Assembly: GCF_000247815.1 (NCBI RefSeq)
Contig: NC_021678.1
Coordinates: 372,001 to 436,000, forward strand
Source of the DNA: Ficedula albicollis
Taxonomy: Eukaryota; Chordata; Aves; Passeriformes; Muscicapidae
Reading direction: 5' to 3'
DNA: 64,000 nt
Of this stretch, positions 40,437-52,793 are shown piece by piece. A model generated the notes under the pieces. That model was given only the letters and a program-made list of their open reading frames with translations, did no database searches and was not told where the DNA came from. The position numbers were made by a program, and so were the translations under genes. Position 1 is the stretch's first letter; each line of letters begins with the position of its first letter.

Positions 40437-41215
40437 CAAAAGGGGACAGCAGGGCTGATTGTTTAATGCAGTCCAGTATTTCATATGGTGTTTGAGTCAT
40501 CCGGTGTCTGCCATTAAGTTTTGAATCATCCTGTTTTCCTCATCCCCCAGTTTCTAGATGAGAGTTAGGGGCTTACTGTTGGAAATACTTCATCAATCAC
40601 CATAAAGAACAGTACCTCTATCCTTGTTCACTTCACTTTTTCAAGAACAAAGGAAATGAACTGGGAAGCCTGAGCCTAAAACCTAGCCAAACAAAAAAGC
40701 TCAAGTGGAAGGAGTGACTGATGGGATAGGAGGAGAAAGTTAAGCTGTTAGTTTGATCCTTGAGAGGTAGCTAGGGCTGGGTAATGAACAGGATGGTTAA
40801 ACATGTTCTGAGCCTTGAAGAAAGTGAGTGAGGAAAAACCTGTCTCTTGTCCCTTACTTATTTCCTCCTCTACTGAAAATACTGCATCTGTTGGCTATTA
40901 CCAAACATTCCATTAACAAAAGTTTCCTTTAGTAAATCTTAACAGTGCTTCTGGCTTCTCTTGCAAACAGGCTCAGATCCATTCACCTTTCCCCTGTAGT
41001 GCTGAGCTGTTCTTCCTTGCTGTGTAAGCAGAGGTCTCCTGAAGGAGCCAGAACTTCCAGGTGTTGGATTGCTCCCTTTTACAATTGCACACTCGAGAGC
41101 CCAGCTCTCAGCCTGAATGCATGGCCTGGATTTTGCTGAGAGACTCATTTGGTCTGATCTCTTGGGTTCAGGTTTCTTGCTGTTGAGAAGAGGCAAATCC
41201 ACAGGTGTGCTGTAC

Positions 41216-42164
41216 TAAAAGGAGAGTCTGGCAGCTTCCAGGGATCCTGAGTGAATGCACAGTGCAGCAAATATCAGGGGCTTAATCCAGGTCTGTGAAA
41301 TTGCCAGCCACTGTCCTTGAAGCCAACTAGTTGTAATGTAAAATTCTGGCAGTGCTTCCCAGACAATCCGTTGAATCTGTAGATGTTTACAGCTGCAAGA
41401 GCCTCAGAAAAATTAATGCTTTGTGTATGGGCACTTTTACATCTCTGTATGCCTGTAAATACACACTGTATGTTTTATTGTGATAGCTATCAAGTAAAAG
41501 AACAGTAAAAGTTTGAAGCAGCTGCCCTTTCTGAGAGCTGCTACCTTGGGGCTTATTCCAATGCTCTCTGAAAGTCAGTGACAAAGATCCTATTACCTGG
41601 GATCCCATACCCATCCCTTTTATGACATGGTCAATCCTGCTGAGCATGTTTTTAAAGAATATTGTCTTGGACATGGTCAATCCTGCTGAGCATGTTTTTA
41701 AATTTTAATAAAAGGAGAGTCTGGCAGCTTCCAGGGATCCTGAGTGAATGCACAGTGCAGCAAATATCAGGGGCTTAATCCAGGTCTGTGAAATTGCCAG
41801 CCACTGTCCTTGAAGCCAACTAGTTGTAATGTAAAATTCTGGCAGTGCTTCCCAGACAATCCGTTGAATCTGTAGATGTTTACAGCTGCAAGAGCCTCAG
41901 AAAAATTAATGCTTTGTGTATGGGCACTTTTACATCTCTGTATGCCTGTAAATACACACTGTATGTTTTATTGTGATAGCTATCAAGTAAAAGAACAGTA
42001 AAAGTTTGAAGCAGCTGCCCTTTCTGAGAGCTGCTACCTTGGGGCTTATTCCAATGCTCTCTGAAAGTCAGTGACAAAGATCCTATTACCTGGGATCCCA
42101 TACCCATCCCTTTTATGACATGGTCAATCCTGCTGAGCATGTTTTTAAAGAATATTGTCTTGGA
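41216..42164. repeat. Tandem duplication, 493-bp period
   Basis: Copy 1 is 41216-41671 and copy 2 is 41709-42164, each 456 bp, starting TAAAAGGAGAGTCTGG and ending ATATTGTCTTGGA. I see no difference between them by eye. The 37-bp spacer 41672-41708 is itself a third partial copy of the end of the unit (CATGGTCAATCCTGCTGAGC) followed by TTTTAA. Perfect identity with a stuttered junction fits either a very recent duplication or a false duplication made when two contig ends were joined. A minus-strand open frame of 86-97 codons runs through both copies but has no recognisable domain. Confidence 0.95.
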
Positions 42165-43229
42165 TTAGACCATGCACTAGGCTGCACTAACTAATTTCTG
42201 CATTACTTCCTCCTAACTATTCTGGTTTAGGCCTCTTGGTGACCAGGGATGTCTGTCCATGGAAACACACATAGCTGATAACATTTTTACTTCCTAACTG
42301 TGAACATGTATTTTTGGATTATAGCCTTCCTCCACGGAGGTGGCGGCTTCTTGCTTTGTCTTAGTATAGTACTATTTTTAGTGATTTTAATGCTACTCTT
42401 CTTAAAACAGCTGAGTTTATTCAGACCAAAATGCCTTTACAAGGCATTCTTCACATGTCACGTACATTATGTTATTTCAGGAGGGAATAGAAAAGAAAAT
42501 CCTCAGCAGAATTTTTTCAGAGACCAATTTTTGTTCTTGGCTTTGTTGTTTTATATCCTCTGCTTCACTGTGGCAGGAGAACTGAATGCAAATGAGAAAA
42601 AAACAGCCCAATCTCAGACACCATTTCTGTGGGATTTAATTTAGGAATTGAAGCTGCAGCTTGAATTTTTTCTAGGAAATTTGCAAATCAGATTATTTAA
42701 AAAATCCAGATGGTCTAAATATTTTTTTCCTAAGCAGAGAGGTTTTTTGGCTTTATCTTATCTACATTTTCTTTTTCAGAGGCTGGTGATAAAAGACCCC
42801 TTGCTTTGGGACTGTTTCTGGGGACATGACGTTATCTCTGTGTGCCACTGTCTCTCTAGGTTATAGCATAGTGCTTCAGAAGGCTCCTCTGCTCTTCTTA
42901 GAGCACCGTTTTCTCTTGTTTTGTCTCTCCTTTCTCCACCTGGGCAGAAGCTGCCATGCAAATAGTGCACAGATGAAGGGTACCTTCTGAGATCTGTGCT
43001 GCTATTTTGTATCTTTTGTAATTGACTCAAGACAATAATGCTTTCTTCTAGGAGAACAATTTTCCCACCCTCCATTGCTAACACTTTACACTTTAATCAG
43101 AAACAACAAAACCTTTTGTGTGGAATTACTCTGTAGTGATACAAGTGTTTGATCATTTCTTCGAGGTGATTCTTTATATGAGGATGCATATGCAGCTGTT
43201 TCATTTGAAAGGCCCATTAAAATCTTTGC

Positions 43230-43628
43230 TCACTTTTTAACTCTGGGACTGGATGAATTTCTATTCAGGTCTGCTGAGCTGGGAAAGCTGGCACAAATGT
43301 GTTTGCATTTTAAGCAACTTTCATCAGTAAAGTTGATACAGCCCTGAGCTCTGAAAGTCTGGAAAGAGATTATATGAATTTTGTCTAGGTCATCTCCATC
43401 ATGCAAGTTGATAGCCACTTTTCCTCGTACTATTTTTGTGTACAGTTCCTGGCCTGTGAAAAGCCAGGCTTTCTCATCTGCTGTTTGGAAGGCCTCTTCC
43501 CAGTTTCCACAGCCCTGCTCTAAATTCCTCATGCACTCATTTATTTCCCTATTTTGACCATATCCTCTCACTCCAGCAACAGCGTGGGAACGTCTGCTTG
43601 ATCCACAACCACTGGTTTTGTAATTTTG
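43230..43628 (-). other. Open frame of 132 codons, unrecognised
   Basis: On the minus strand a frame is open from just after a TAG at 43629-43631 to a TGA ending at 43230. The peptide has balanced, protein-like composition with eight cysteines in spaced positions (motifs NECMRNLEQGCGNWEEAF, FRAQGCINFTDESCLKC), unlike the leucine- or serine-rich chance frames nearby. I cannot assign a family. There is no convincing start codon context, and splice signals are weak. It could be an exon, a decayed pseudogene or a chance frame. A frame of this length is expected a few times in this window, so confidence is low. Confidence 0.2.
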
Positions 43629-46600
43629 CTACAGCACCCTCCAGCCAGTAATTCATGCAAAGATAGAACGCGCAAATTGGACTGGTTTTCATGGAGTACA
43701 AAGCAGTTCTACTCCCCATCGGGTGTGAGATGAGGCTGCTGAGCAGGGATGAATGCGCACTGGAGTAAAGTGCCCCGAGCTGGCTGGGTCCCGTGGAAGC
43801 CTGGGAGAACAGGCGAGATAAGCGCCTCTCAGGAGCAGGTGTTGCTGCCTGTCTGCTCAGGGAGGCACTGAATGAGCTCTGCAGGGCCCTGGCAGCTCCA
43901 GGCTCTGTGTATTTGATGGTGACCGTGTTTCAGTCATCAACTTGTGCGTTTGTTCCTAGGGAAAAGCAGCACACTCTGAGGTAGGACAAGCCGAGACTTG
44001 AGAGCTTCCTCCTTTGAACCAAAGCTAAGAGAGGGGATAGTCTTCCTTCCCTTTTTACCCTCACAGGATAACCTTTCTTTTCCCCATCCACAGCTCCCAC
44101 CTGCACCAGCCGTGCTCAGGGCAGGACACCCTCTTTCCCTGCTTTTTCTGCATTTCATTCTGCATGGGCCCCTTCCACATGCGAGGCTGTCCAGTTCTGC
44201 CCTAAGATTAAACAGTTCCTCTGCACCTGCCCTGCTCCTTTGCCCTCCTCAGCTGCCAAGGGTGTTAATCTGCCACAGAAGAGGGAGGGATTTGTTTCTG
44301 GACTGGTGTTTCATGTGGCCTGTGCATTCTTCTTAGCTGGCTTACGTGTAATTCCCATCTGAAAGGTTGCTTATTCCAGCCAGAGTGCCCACAAGGAAAC
44401 AGCCATCTTAATAAAAAAGGTGTCACGAGGAGATGGGCAAGTGTCCTAAAAAAGTAGTGTTATTATTAAAACATTGTCTGCCTTGCTTGCTCAGCAAATC
44501 TTTAAATATATCTTGGGGATTGTTTTATTCTTTCTGAACGTGTCTTAGGGTTACACTGTCTGTGATCATCTCTGACTTTGTGTGCATCTCCCAGACACAG
44601 TGTGTAAGTGTTGGACTGTGCTACCATAGCACTGGTTCACACAAAGTCCAGCAAATCTCAGCCCAGCTGCTGTTGTGTTCCCTTCTGAGCAAAATACAAC
44701 TTCAGTCTGCTCATAGAAATTAGAATGCATGTTTACAATATAGACACAATTGATAGGCATTGGCGTTTATGAATAAGCCTTAAGAAAATAGTCTGAGCAA
44801 AGGAAGCCTCCTAAACTGGAAACTCTTTTAGATCCTTCATGACCCTCAGGTTTCAAGGCAGTTTATTGTGCCAGGAGTTTCAGTGCTTAAACTAATCCTC
44901 TGAGGAAAGCCAGAGCCAAATAGTTAATATAACAAAAACTGAAAGCAGATTATTTTACTATTTGAATCTATTCCTACAGTGCTATACAAAGACTCCTCTG
45001 TTGGTTATTAGGAATTTAGGGCATGGATGAATGTAAATGGGAGTCTGTGGAAATAATTCCTTTGACTTCAATTGGATTAGTATCAGTTTCTTATGAAATA
45101 ATTGTAGGAAGTCACTGTGTAGGAACTGTTGCTGAAATTCATGATTCATAGAAAGACCTAAAGGAATAAGTATCAAGACCATTTCCTTGTTGTGAGAGGC
45201 AGACAAGTGAGATACCTTCCACAAGCCAAGTAAGAAATGCATCTCTTTTTCAAACATTCATAAAATGCTTCAGACATGCAACTTTAATAAATCCAATGTT
45301 CATTTGGAGCTTAGCTTTACTGAGCTAGGGCCTGGTAAATGCCTCTGGATTATGCAGATCTGCTGTCACTCAGAAAACCTGTCTGTTACTGCATTCAAGG
45401 TAATAATTTGCAGAGCCTTCATAGCATTATGAGAAAAAGAATTTAATGATAGAGTATCAGATAATTTCCAGATGCATGAACAGCTATACTTTGTTGAGCC
45501 TCTGAGAAAATGGTCTCTCACACTGATAGCCCATAACTAAGCTTCAGTCAAATTACTTAATGCTTAGGTATTCTTTAAGATTTCTCTTCTTTTCAAAGAA
45601 AAAGTAATTGATCTAGACTAAGGTAATACTTTTCTTGAAGAGGAAAAGAAATTTATGTCAGGTGTTGAAGAGCTGGTGTAATGACCAGATTAAATCTGAT
45701 TGCATTTTTTGCTTTGCAGAGTTCTGTATCCATAGGAATTGCATTTATCACTAAAGAATTAAAATATCATTTATTGGTCTCAAGTGACACAAAAGCAGAT
45801 GCTTATGTCTTATAATTCAATATATACTAGATTGATTTCTTCTAATTTTTGATCTTTGCTAGGAATATATGCAGTATTCAGCCACTAAAAGCATTTTTGC
45901 ATCGTCCTTATTCCCTTCCAGCCCCCACTAAACTTTAAAATTACCACTGGGCTGTCCTCAGTTGAGGAAAAGATTGATTTTTCATAGCCAGAAAATATTT
46001 TTTATTTACAGCTGAAGAATATAGAAATAACCATTTTGGGGGGACTTTGCTTAACATTTCCATGTAATTGACTTTGAAGACCATTTAAAATGTCTCTGTA
46101 ACTTCGAACCACTATTGGGAGAATAGGAAAACTCATCTAGAAGTTTGTATAGAAGATGAAATGAAGACTCAGCTGTAGGTTTCTTTAGCAGTATATTAAC
46201 TGTATAAATAGATGAAAGCAGAGACTCATTTTCTTTTCTACTTAATTCTTGGCAGAAAGGAATCTTCTGTACTGGTGGTAGCATTATGCAAAAGAATACA
46301 TATCAGAATCCAAAACATTTTATTTTATTGCATATTTTAAAAAATATTTGTGTTTATAATGCATTTTCAAAGGTTGTCTATGCAGCCTCATTTCTGTTTT
46401 GCGAGTCATAATGAGGGTGATGATCACCCTTCTTTCATGTGAATGGCAATAGACAGCTATCAAAAACATCTTGGTATTTTATGTTTAGAGCAAGGCCGGC
46501 CCCAGAAGGAATAAAAAAAAAAGTGTTTTCAGCCAGCTCTTTCTATTTTTCCCAATGAAAAATGGAGCTACTCTCGTGTTGGCATAATTCCAGACAGCAT

Positions 46601-47335
46601 GGTGGTTGGAGAGGAGCAAGTCATCAAAATTCCCAGAGAGCAAGTCATCACATGTTTCTTCCTGGCATTTGGTGGCGTGTGGCTCCCTCTGGGCAGGTGG
46701 TTCCACCTCCAGCCTGCTGGAGCAAGCTGTCCGTGTGCACTTCAGCACTGCTTTAAAACCATCCAAATGGGCAGTAAGGGGGCGTGTTTTCTTACAGGCT
46801 ATGCCTAAACTTCATTGAGAGCTCAGGTTTCTTCAGCCTAAGTTCAATACTAGAAGCAAGGTTTAATCAGTAATGGAGCTCTGCACAGGTCTGATGGATT
46901 GATTGAGGCCTTTCATGTACTCATGAGATGGAGGAATGAAATACAAAATGTTCCCTGGAATAAGCAGTGATGGTCCTTTCAGGTAAGTGGCTGTTCTCTC
47001 TCCTTGGGGCAAAGCCCCACGGTGCTTATTCATGTGATTTGTTATTCTGCTGCACACTACATTGTCTCATGAGACAGGCTCTCACTTCCCACATCCTCCT
47101 GGTGATCGTTCACTTCATCTGTTCCGGCCTCAGTTCCCCTCTGCTGAGTAGGAGACATCTGAATGGCACCTTCTGTCTCTAAGTGAGTTTTCCTCTGGGT
47201 CGTGGGCATGACCTGTTCTTCACAAACAGAATTCCAGTAAAAAAACTTTGCAGAGTATCTGCACAGCAAAACTCTGGAAACTCATGCTGGTGAAGTATCA
47301 ACCCAGCCCTGGATACTGCTTCCTGTACCAGATAG

Positions 47336-47410
47336 AGTCTTCTAAGGTTAACTTGAATTTTTCCACGTGGAACTGAGAAGTCTTCTAAGATTAACTTGAA
47401 TTTTTCCACA
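47336..47410. repeat. Two-copy tandem duplication, 43-bp unit
   Basis: The block AGTCTTCTAAGGTTAACTTG..TTTTTCCAC occurs at 47336 and again at 47379, with one internal difference (AAGGTTAAC against AAGATTAAC) and divergence after TTTCCAC. It is a small local duplication that has begun to diverge. Confidence 0.93.
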
Positions 47411-50400
47411 TAAAGCTGAATTTAACTATGCTTATGCAACCGATTTATGCTGAAATATATGTGTAAACATGGTACAGGGAAAAAGGCACTTTTGAATGGC
47501 TTCTGAGGATATGTATAAATTGGTAAGGGCATCCTGAAGATGACACACACATTATGTAAAGGCAGACTACTAACCTCCATACATTTGTAAAATAAAGTTT
47601 TGTTAATGGTTCTATGATAATTTATTTATAGCATATTATATAAGGCTCTTTGAATTCTGGGCACCAAGACTTCTGTAAGTCCCATATAGGCACTAGGATG
47701 CACTTCAGTTTGGTTCATTTACTATTTACTGGGATTGCAGTTCTGCTCTCCACTGCCAATAGTTAATTAAAAACTTTGCATTACTTGGCTACCACTGAAA
47801 GAATGCAGCTGAGTGGATGAAAGTTCCATTCCTACAAAAGTTGTGATATTTTTATTCACAATGTTCCCTTGAAGTTTTTCTCCTCCATGTAATATTGCTG
47901 CTGATATTTTTATCTCTGTCAGCCTTAAACTCCAGAATTCTGTTTCATAGTTTAAGAATTTTGCAAGATTTAAAAAATCCAACTAACCAACCAGAACCAA
48001 CCAAGGAAGGGTGGCTTGCATAAAGAATTTGAGATTGGCAAATACAGTTTTATTTTATTCTCGTTATTTTTGTTCCTATTACTTTGCCTTTCTTTTGAAT
48101 ATCTTTCTTTAATGTCTTGATGTATTAGGTATGCTCAGTAATGCATGCAGCATTTGAGAGGTTTTCTGAACACCCTGTAAATTTTAATTAGCTGGTTAGC
48201 TTTTCTGCCAATGTCAGTATATTTCTGGGTCCTCTGAGCTAGGTAACCATCTCTGGTGACTAATTCACTAAGAAGATTTTTGTTTAGCCTTTAAAATCCA
48301 GTTTTTGGGAAATGGTCTTTCAAATAGAAATAGGTGTTGGTGAAGTTGAATTTATTTTGCCTAGTCTACATTAAAAATGTCAACTGCATGAGTCAGTGTA
48401 TCTGCTTGATTGGGTTTTATTTCAAATAAGAGAGTAATGGTTAAACAAAAAAAAAATATTTCACCACTGCAGACCATTGGTGGAACACCAGTCACGTTAA
48501 TGAGGGAGTATTCCCAGAAGCAGACCAAATCAGAGCTAGGTTACCCATGAAAAATGGTGTAACTGGGACTAATTTGACTCCTGTTCTCCTGGGTTCCTGC
48601 CTTGGGTATACAGAGTTTAGTGTCTTGGGAAGAGCAGGTACAGCTGTCTACATTTTGTTCAGCTTAACTATGCAAATACCTGATTTTCTTTTTCCTAAAA
48701 TGTACAGATTGTGCCTGTGCCTGGCCTTGTTTGCAAAGCAGATAAGTTTTCTGATTTGGCAGCCCTTCTCTGCCAACAGGGAGAATGCAGTGCAATTCCC
48801 AAGTACCACCAGGCAGTCCTTTATTTGTTTGTCTGCCTACACCAAAACAAATCCCAGCTGGTGGCAGCAGGTTGGCGTGGAGCCTTGGGTAGGCCCAGAT
48901 TCTTCCTAGAAAGGTTATTAATATCCTTGAAGTAAAACACGTATTGAAATGTCTTCATGGGGGAGAAAAAACAAGTTTCTCTTGGAAAAGTAAGCTTCTC
49001 TTCTAAATATTTATTGAGTTAACACTACATAGCAAAGCTGTCTTGCTAATAGACCGAGCTGCATTTGCATGTGCCAGAGGTACCTTGCTAGAGCAGAACC
49101 CTGAGCTGTGTTCATAGTGTCCAAAGGTCTCATCAGGGATAAAGTCACCCAGCATCCCTGGGTTAAAACGTGGCCTTTGGCTCCTTGTTATTCCTGGTTA
49201 TTCATAGAACACACTGACATTTTTTTCACGTGCTGGAGTTGTTCTTTAAAAGATTTCTCCTGTATGAAGCTTCTTTGCTATCTCAAATGTCAGCTACAGA
49301 TCGTCAGATTCATTTCTAAAATGAGTTTTAATGTATCACAGTTCCTTCTCCTTTTTATACTTGACTGTCTCTAGCACAGAGCCTCCAGATACAAGGTATT
49401 ATCCAAATCCTACCTTTAATCTGTTTGTGTTTATGTTCATAGTGTCAGTTGTCATTAAGAAACTGTACATAGGCTTGAAAATATATTTTACATAATCACT
49501 AAATATCACTAAACCTTTCCTTTGCAGAAGCAAATCCCATAGCCCCTCTCCCCAAGAATATCCAGAAGATTATTTCAAGTTGAGATACAGACAAGACAGT
49601 GTGCAAGGTACACATTTGTGTATGCTTTGAGCTGAGGATACAGGCGTGGCAGACAAGGCAGTGCAGCTTTGTGAGTGCAAGGAGCTTGGGATGTGGTAAC
49701 CAGGAGGAGGGACAGAGCTGGGGGCCGGTGATGCTTACTGGGGGCACATGGTGAGCAGCACAGTGAGAGGCAGCTTCACTTGGTCAGTGATGTGGAAAGG
49801 CTGGAGAGGAAAGCAACCAGATCATTGCACACAGGAGCCTGGAGAAAGACTGATAAGACTTGGAGAAAAAGAATTGTGAGAAGGAGCCAGAGTAGAAGGG
49901 ATGAGGTTGGCTTTGTACAGAAGTCAGGAAAGGAGAGTGGGGTCAGGCAGCCTTCCTGATCCTCCCTCCTGAGCAGCCTCTGGAGCCCACCAGGACAGGA
50001 TGGCAGCTGCCTGGCAGCTCTTCTTTCCTTGGCAGAACACTACATTGCCTTTAGCCACTGCTAATGCTGCTGACAACTCTGCCTTTGGAGGTTGCTTGGT
50101 TGGGCTTTTTCCTGAAAAAATACTAAAAATTTTTCTTAACTACAGCTTGAAGTGCTTGAGTTTAATGTTTTTAGTATCATATTCTGAAGGACAGCCAAAA
50201 TCACTCCAAGAAAAGATTAATCTCTTGAGTAAAAAACAATGGTAGATAGTCAATGTAATAATATGGATACATCTGGCTAGTAGCAAAAGATGGCCAGTCA
50301 GTGCATAATAATTATTTTCCTGTTTGTGTTAGCACAGCCTTGTACTGTCACACTTGCAATGAAAGTTACCACTGAGGTGGAATTGTGAAAAGGCTATGCC

Positions 50401-50604
50401 AGCCAATTAAAATGGTAATATGACTTCAGAATCTGTTTGTAATCGTATTGATTCCTTCTTATGGAACGCTTCTCTGTGACCTTTTCCAAGCACATACTGT
50501 ACTTTTCACACTTTTGTAGGCTAATCTTGTAGAACAGTATTTTAAATTGTCACACAGTAGGCTTGCAGAATTTCAAAAATTGCCAGAAAGATGATAAAAA
50601 CTAC

Positions 50605-50809
50605 AGTGATTCTGTGATAAAGAGCATTAGAGCACTGCCAGCAGATCATGCAAAATGCCTCTGAAAGTCTACTGGGAATCTGCCATAGCAGAATGAAAAT
50701 CACAATTTAAGTGATTCTGTGATAAAGAGCATTAGAGCACTGCCAGCAGATCATGCAAAATGCCTCTGAAAGTCTACTGGGAATCTGCCATAGCAGAATG
50801 AAAATCACA
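50605..50809. repeat. Two-copy tandem duplication, 105-bp unit
   Basis: The block AGTGATTCTGTGATAAAGAG through GAATGAAAATCACA occurs at 50605 and at 50710 with no difference that I can see. The right junctions are ATTTAAG after copy 1 and GTAGAGCAATTTAAG after copy 2. CAATTTAAG therefore appears at both ends, as if copy 1 joined back through this short word. It could be a recent duplication by microhomology or an assembly stutter. Confidence 0.95.
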
Positions 50810-52703
50810 GTAGAGCAATTTAAGAAGAGGAAGATGTCTTTTATGAAGACATAGATATTTGTTGTGGTGCAAAACTTATTTTAAAAATGTGCAATAGTGT
50901 TAGATATCAAAGAAAATTTAGAATTAGAACAATTTATAGTCCATAAAATTTAAGAATAGGAGTAAGAAGACCTTTTGTGATTTGGAGGAAAGCAGTCACT
51001 ACAGTAGAGTCTGTTAAACTATAAAACGTTGGTCATGGGCTTCATTCCTTAGATACTCAGGTGTGAGGGACAGAACCTAAAGCAAAATTCCACACTGGAG
51101 TCCAACTCCCCTGAAGCTTTACAAGTCTGAACCTTCAGACAGAAATCGGTGACTTAGGTGTGATGGGAATTGACATTTTTGGAGAGAGAAGAATAATTGG
51201 GGTAAGGATAGTGCAAATGGATTTTAATTGTGATGAAAAAATGCTTTTAAGTCTCATAAGGGCAGGAAATTAATGTGTTGCCAACCTTTCTAAGTTACAA
51301 AAGATTCCTTGGCTCATAGAAGAGAGGCGAAGCAGATGCAGTGCTTATTGACTGCTTGCTTTTTTGAGCCAGCTCTGCCCCTTCTTCAGCAAAGCAGAGG
51401 GATGTACACTAATTCCTGAAGTGTTTTGTTCTAGGTGACAGGCTGTGCCTTGCACTGCCAAGCTGCTCTGTAGGTCCCTTGGCCTTTGGAGTGCTCGCTG
51501 CTGTGCGTGCTCTTCACTGTGTGACTCTCACTCACCTCCTGCGTGCTCCTTGAGACAAATTGAGGCTTCAGAGCTCCCTTAAAGGCTGTCACCTTCCCAG
51601 CCCATGTCGTGATCAGTCACCCCATCTGGCATGGCCTGTGAGTAAAACAAACTCAAAGTGAAAGTATTCTGATTGAGGCCTATGGGTTTATATGGGGTTT
51701 ATATTCTTCATTCACTCGATACTTGATTTTAAATTCTAAGCTTTCTTAACCATCACAGTCCATTCAGTCTGTCCTTTCATTTTTAATTTGTATCACCTTG
51801 TCTCCTTGATTATCAAATTGCTGAAATCAATTTTCTGTAATCAGATTTCTTACTGTGAAATACCTTGGTACTTATCAATAAGGGCTAGACCTTGCAGTTC
51901 ATCATCTCTGTGATTTTCTCATGCTTTGAGTATTTCTCTGATGCTGGAAAGGCAGCAGTGAAGGGGCAGCTTCCTGGGCAGTGTGTGCTGGGCAGGCAGT
52001 GGGTGGCTGTGAGCTCTGAGCTGGCTGCTTGTTCTTTGAGAAGGACTCCCTGCATTGCTGCTGCCACAGCAGGAGCTGCCAGCAGTGGGGGAGCCTCTGC
52101 CTCTGCGGTGCAGTGCTCTGACTTGCACAGCTCTGCTTTCATACACGCTTTTTGCAGCAAGGGTGACCACAACCTGAGCAGAAGGCTGGAATTTCATCTT
52201 CTTGGTGAAATGTTTCTTGGAGAGGCCTCATCAGAAGCAACTATTTCCTTTCTGTACTTGTCTCTTCACTCCCAAGCAGGTCAATTGAATTTGCTTTTTG
52301 ATGCTCTTGCCCATCATGTACAATAATGAGCATGTGCTGTTTATCAGCAGCAGTGATCTGATAGCTTTGTCAACCTGTTTTCCTTGCTGGTGCAGGAAGA
52401 TGTGTGTGGACATAGAGAAGTGTAGGAATTATTTGGATAGTGCTGGGGAGTTGTTCAGCACTGCAGGAACAGAGGCTTATCCCTACCAGCCTTTCATAAA
52501 TTCACTGCCCTGTGTGTTGTGTCACACAAGGGACCAGAGTCTGGGACCAAAGAATATTATTGAATTAAGTAATAGGGTAGGCACACCCAAGTTTTGAAAG
52601 CATCATAAATATTGAATCAGCCAAATGTAAATATATCCCTTTTACTTGAATATACTCCAGGCTACCTATCTTGCATTTTGTTTAGCTTCAAGTCTGAATT
52701 TCT

Positions 52704-52793
52704 GCTAAGAAGATCAAGATTTCCTTGTTGGATCACTTTCCCATGACAGCTAAGAAGATCAAGATTTCCTTGTTGGATCAATTTCCCATGACA
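52704..52793. repeat. Two-copy tandem duplication, 45-bp unit
   Basis: The block GCTAAGAAGATCAAGATTTC through TTTCCCATGACA is present at 52704 and 52749, with a single difference (GATCACTTTCCC against GATCAATTTCCC). It is a small local duplication. Confidence 0.94.

Larger units (their letters stand above)
31179..41215. other. Mostly unique non-coding sequence
   Basis: Just right of the array there is a small CpG-containing patch (about 31.23-31.27 kb) and an A-rich low-complexity run (31.34-31.40 kb). A T-rich low-complexity stretch lies at about 32.33-32.40 kb and short AAT repeats near 34.33 kb. A loose repeat of TTACTGCT words lies near 33.79-33.83 kb. Around 36.76-36.83 kb a GTTACAC..CAGT pattern recurs imperfectly. 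Apart from the weak exon candidate at 34.8 kb and the hairpin at 40.4 kb, I see nothing that supports a gene or element. Confidence 0.5.

Noticed and set aside
49680..50000. Purine-rich stretch that might be a degraded CR1 or other element
   Set aside because: The general flavour is similar, but I could not align it to any consensus or find a 3' terminal repeat.
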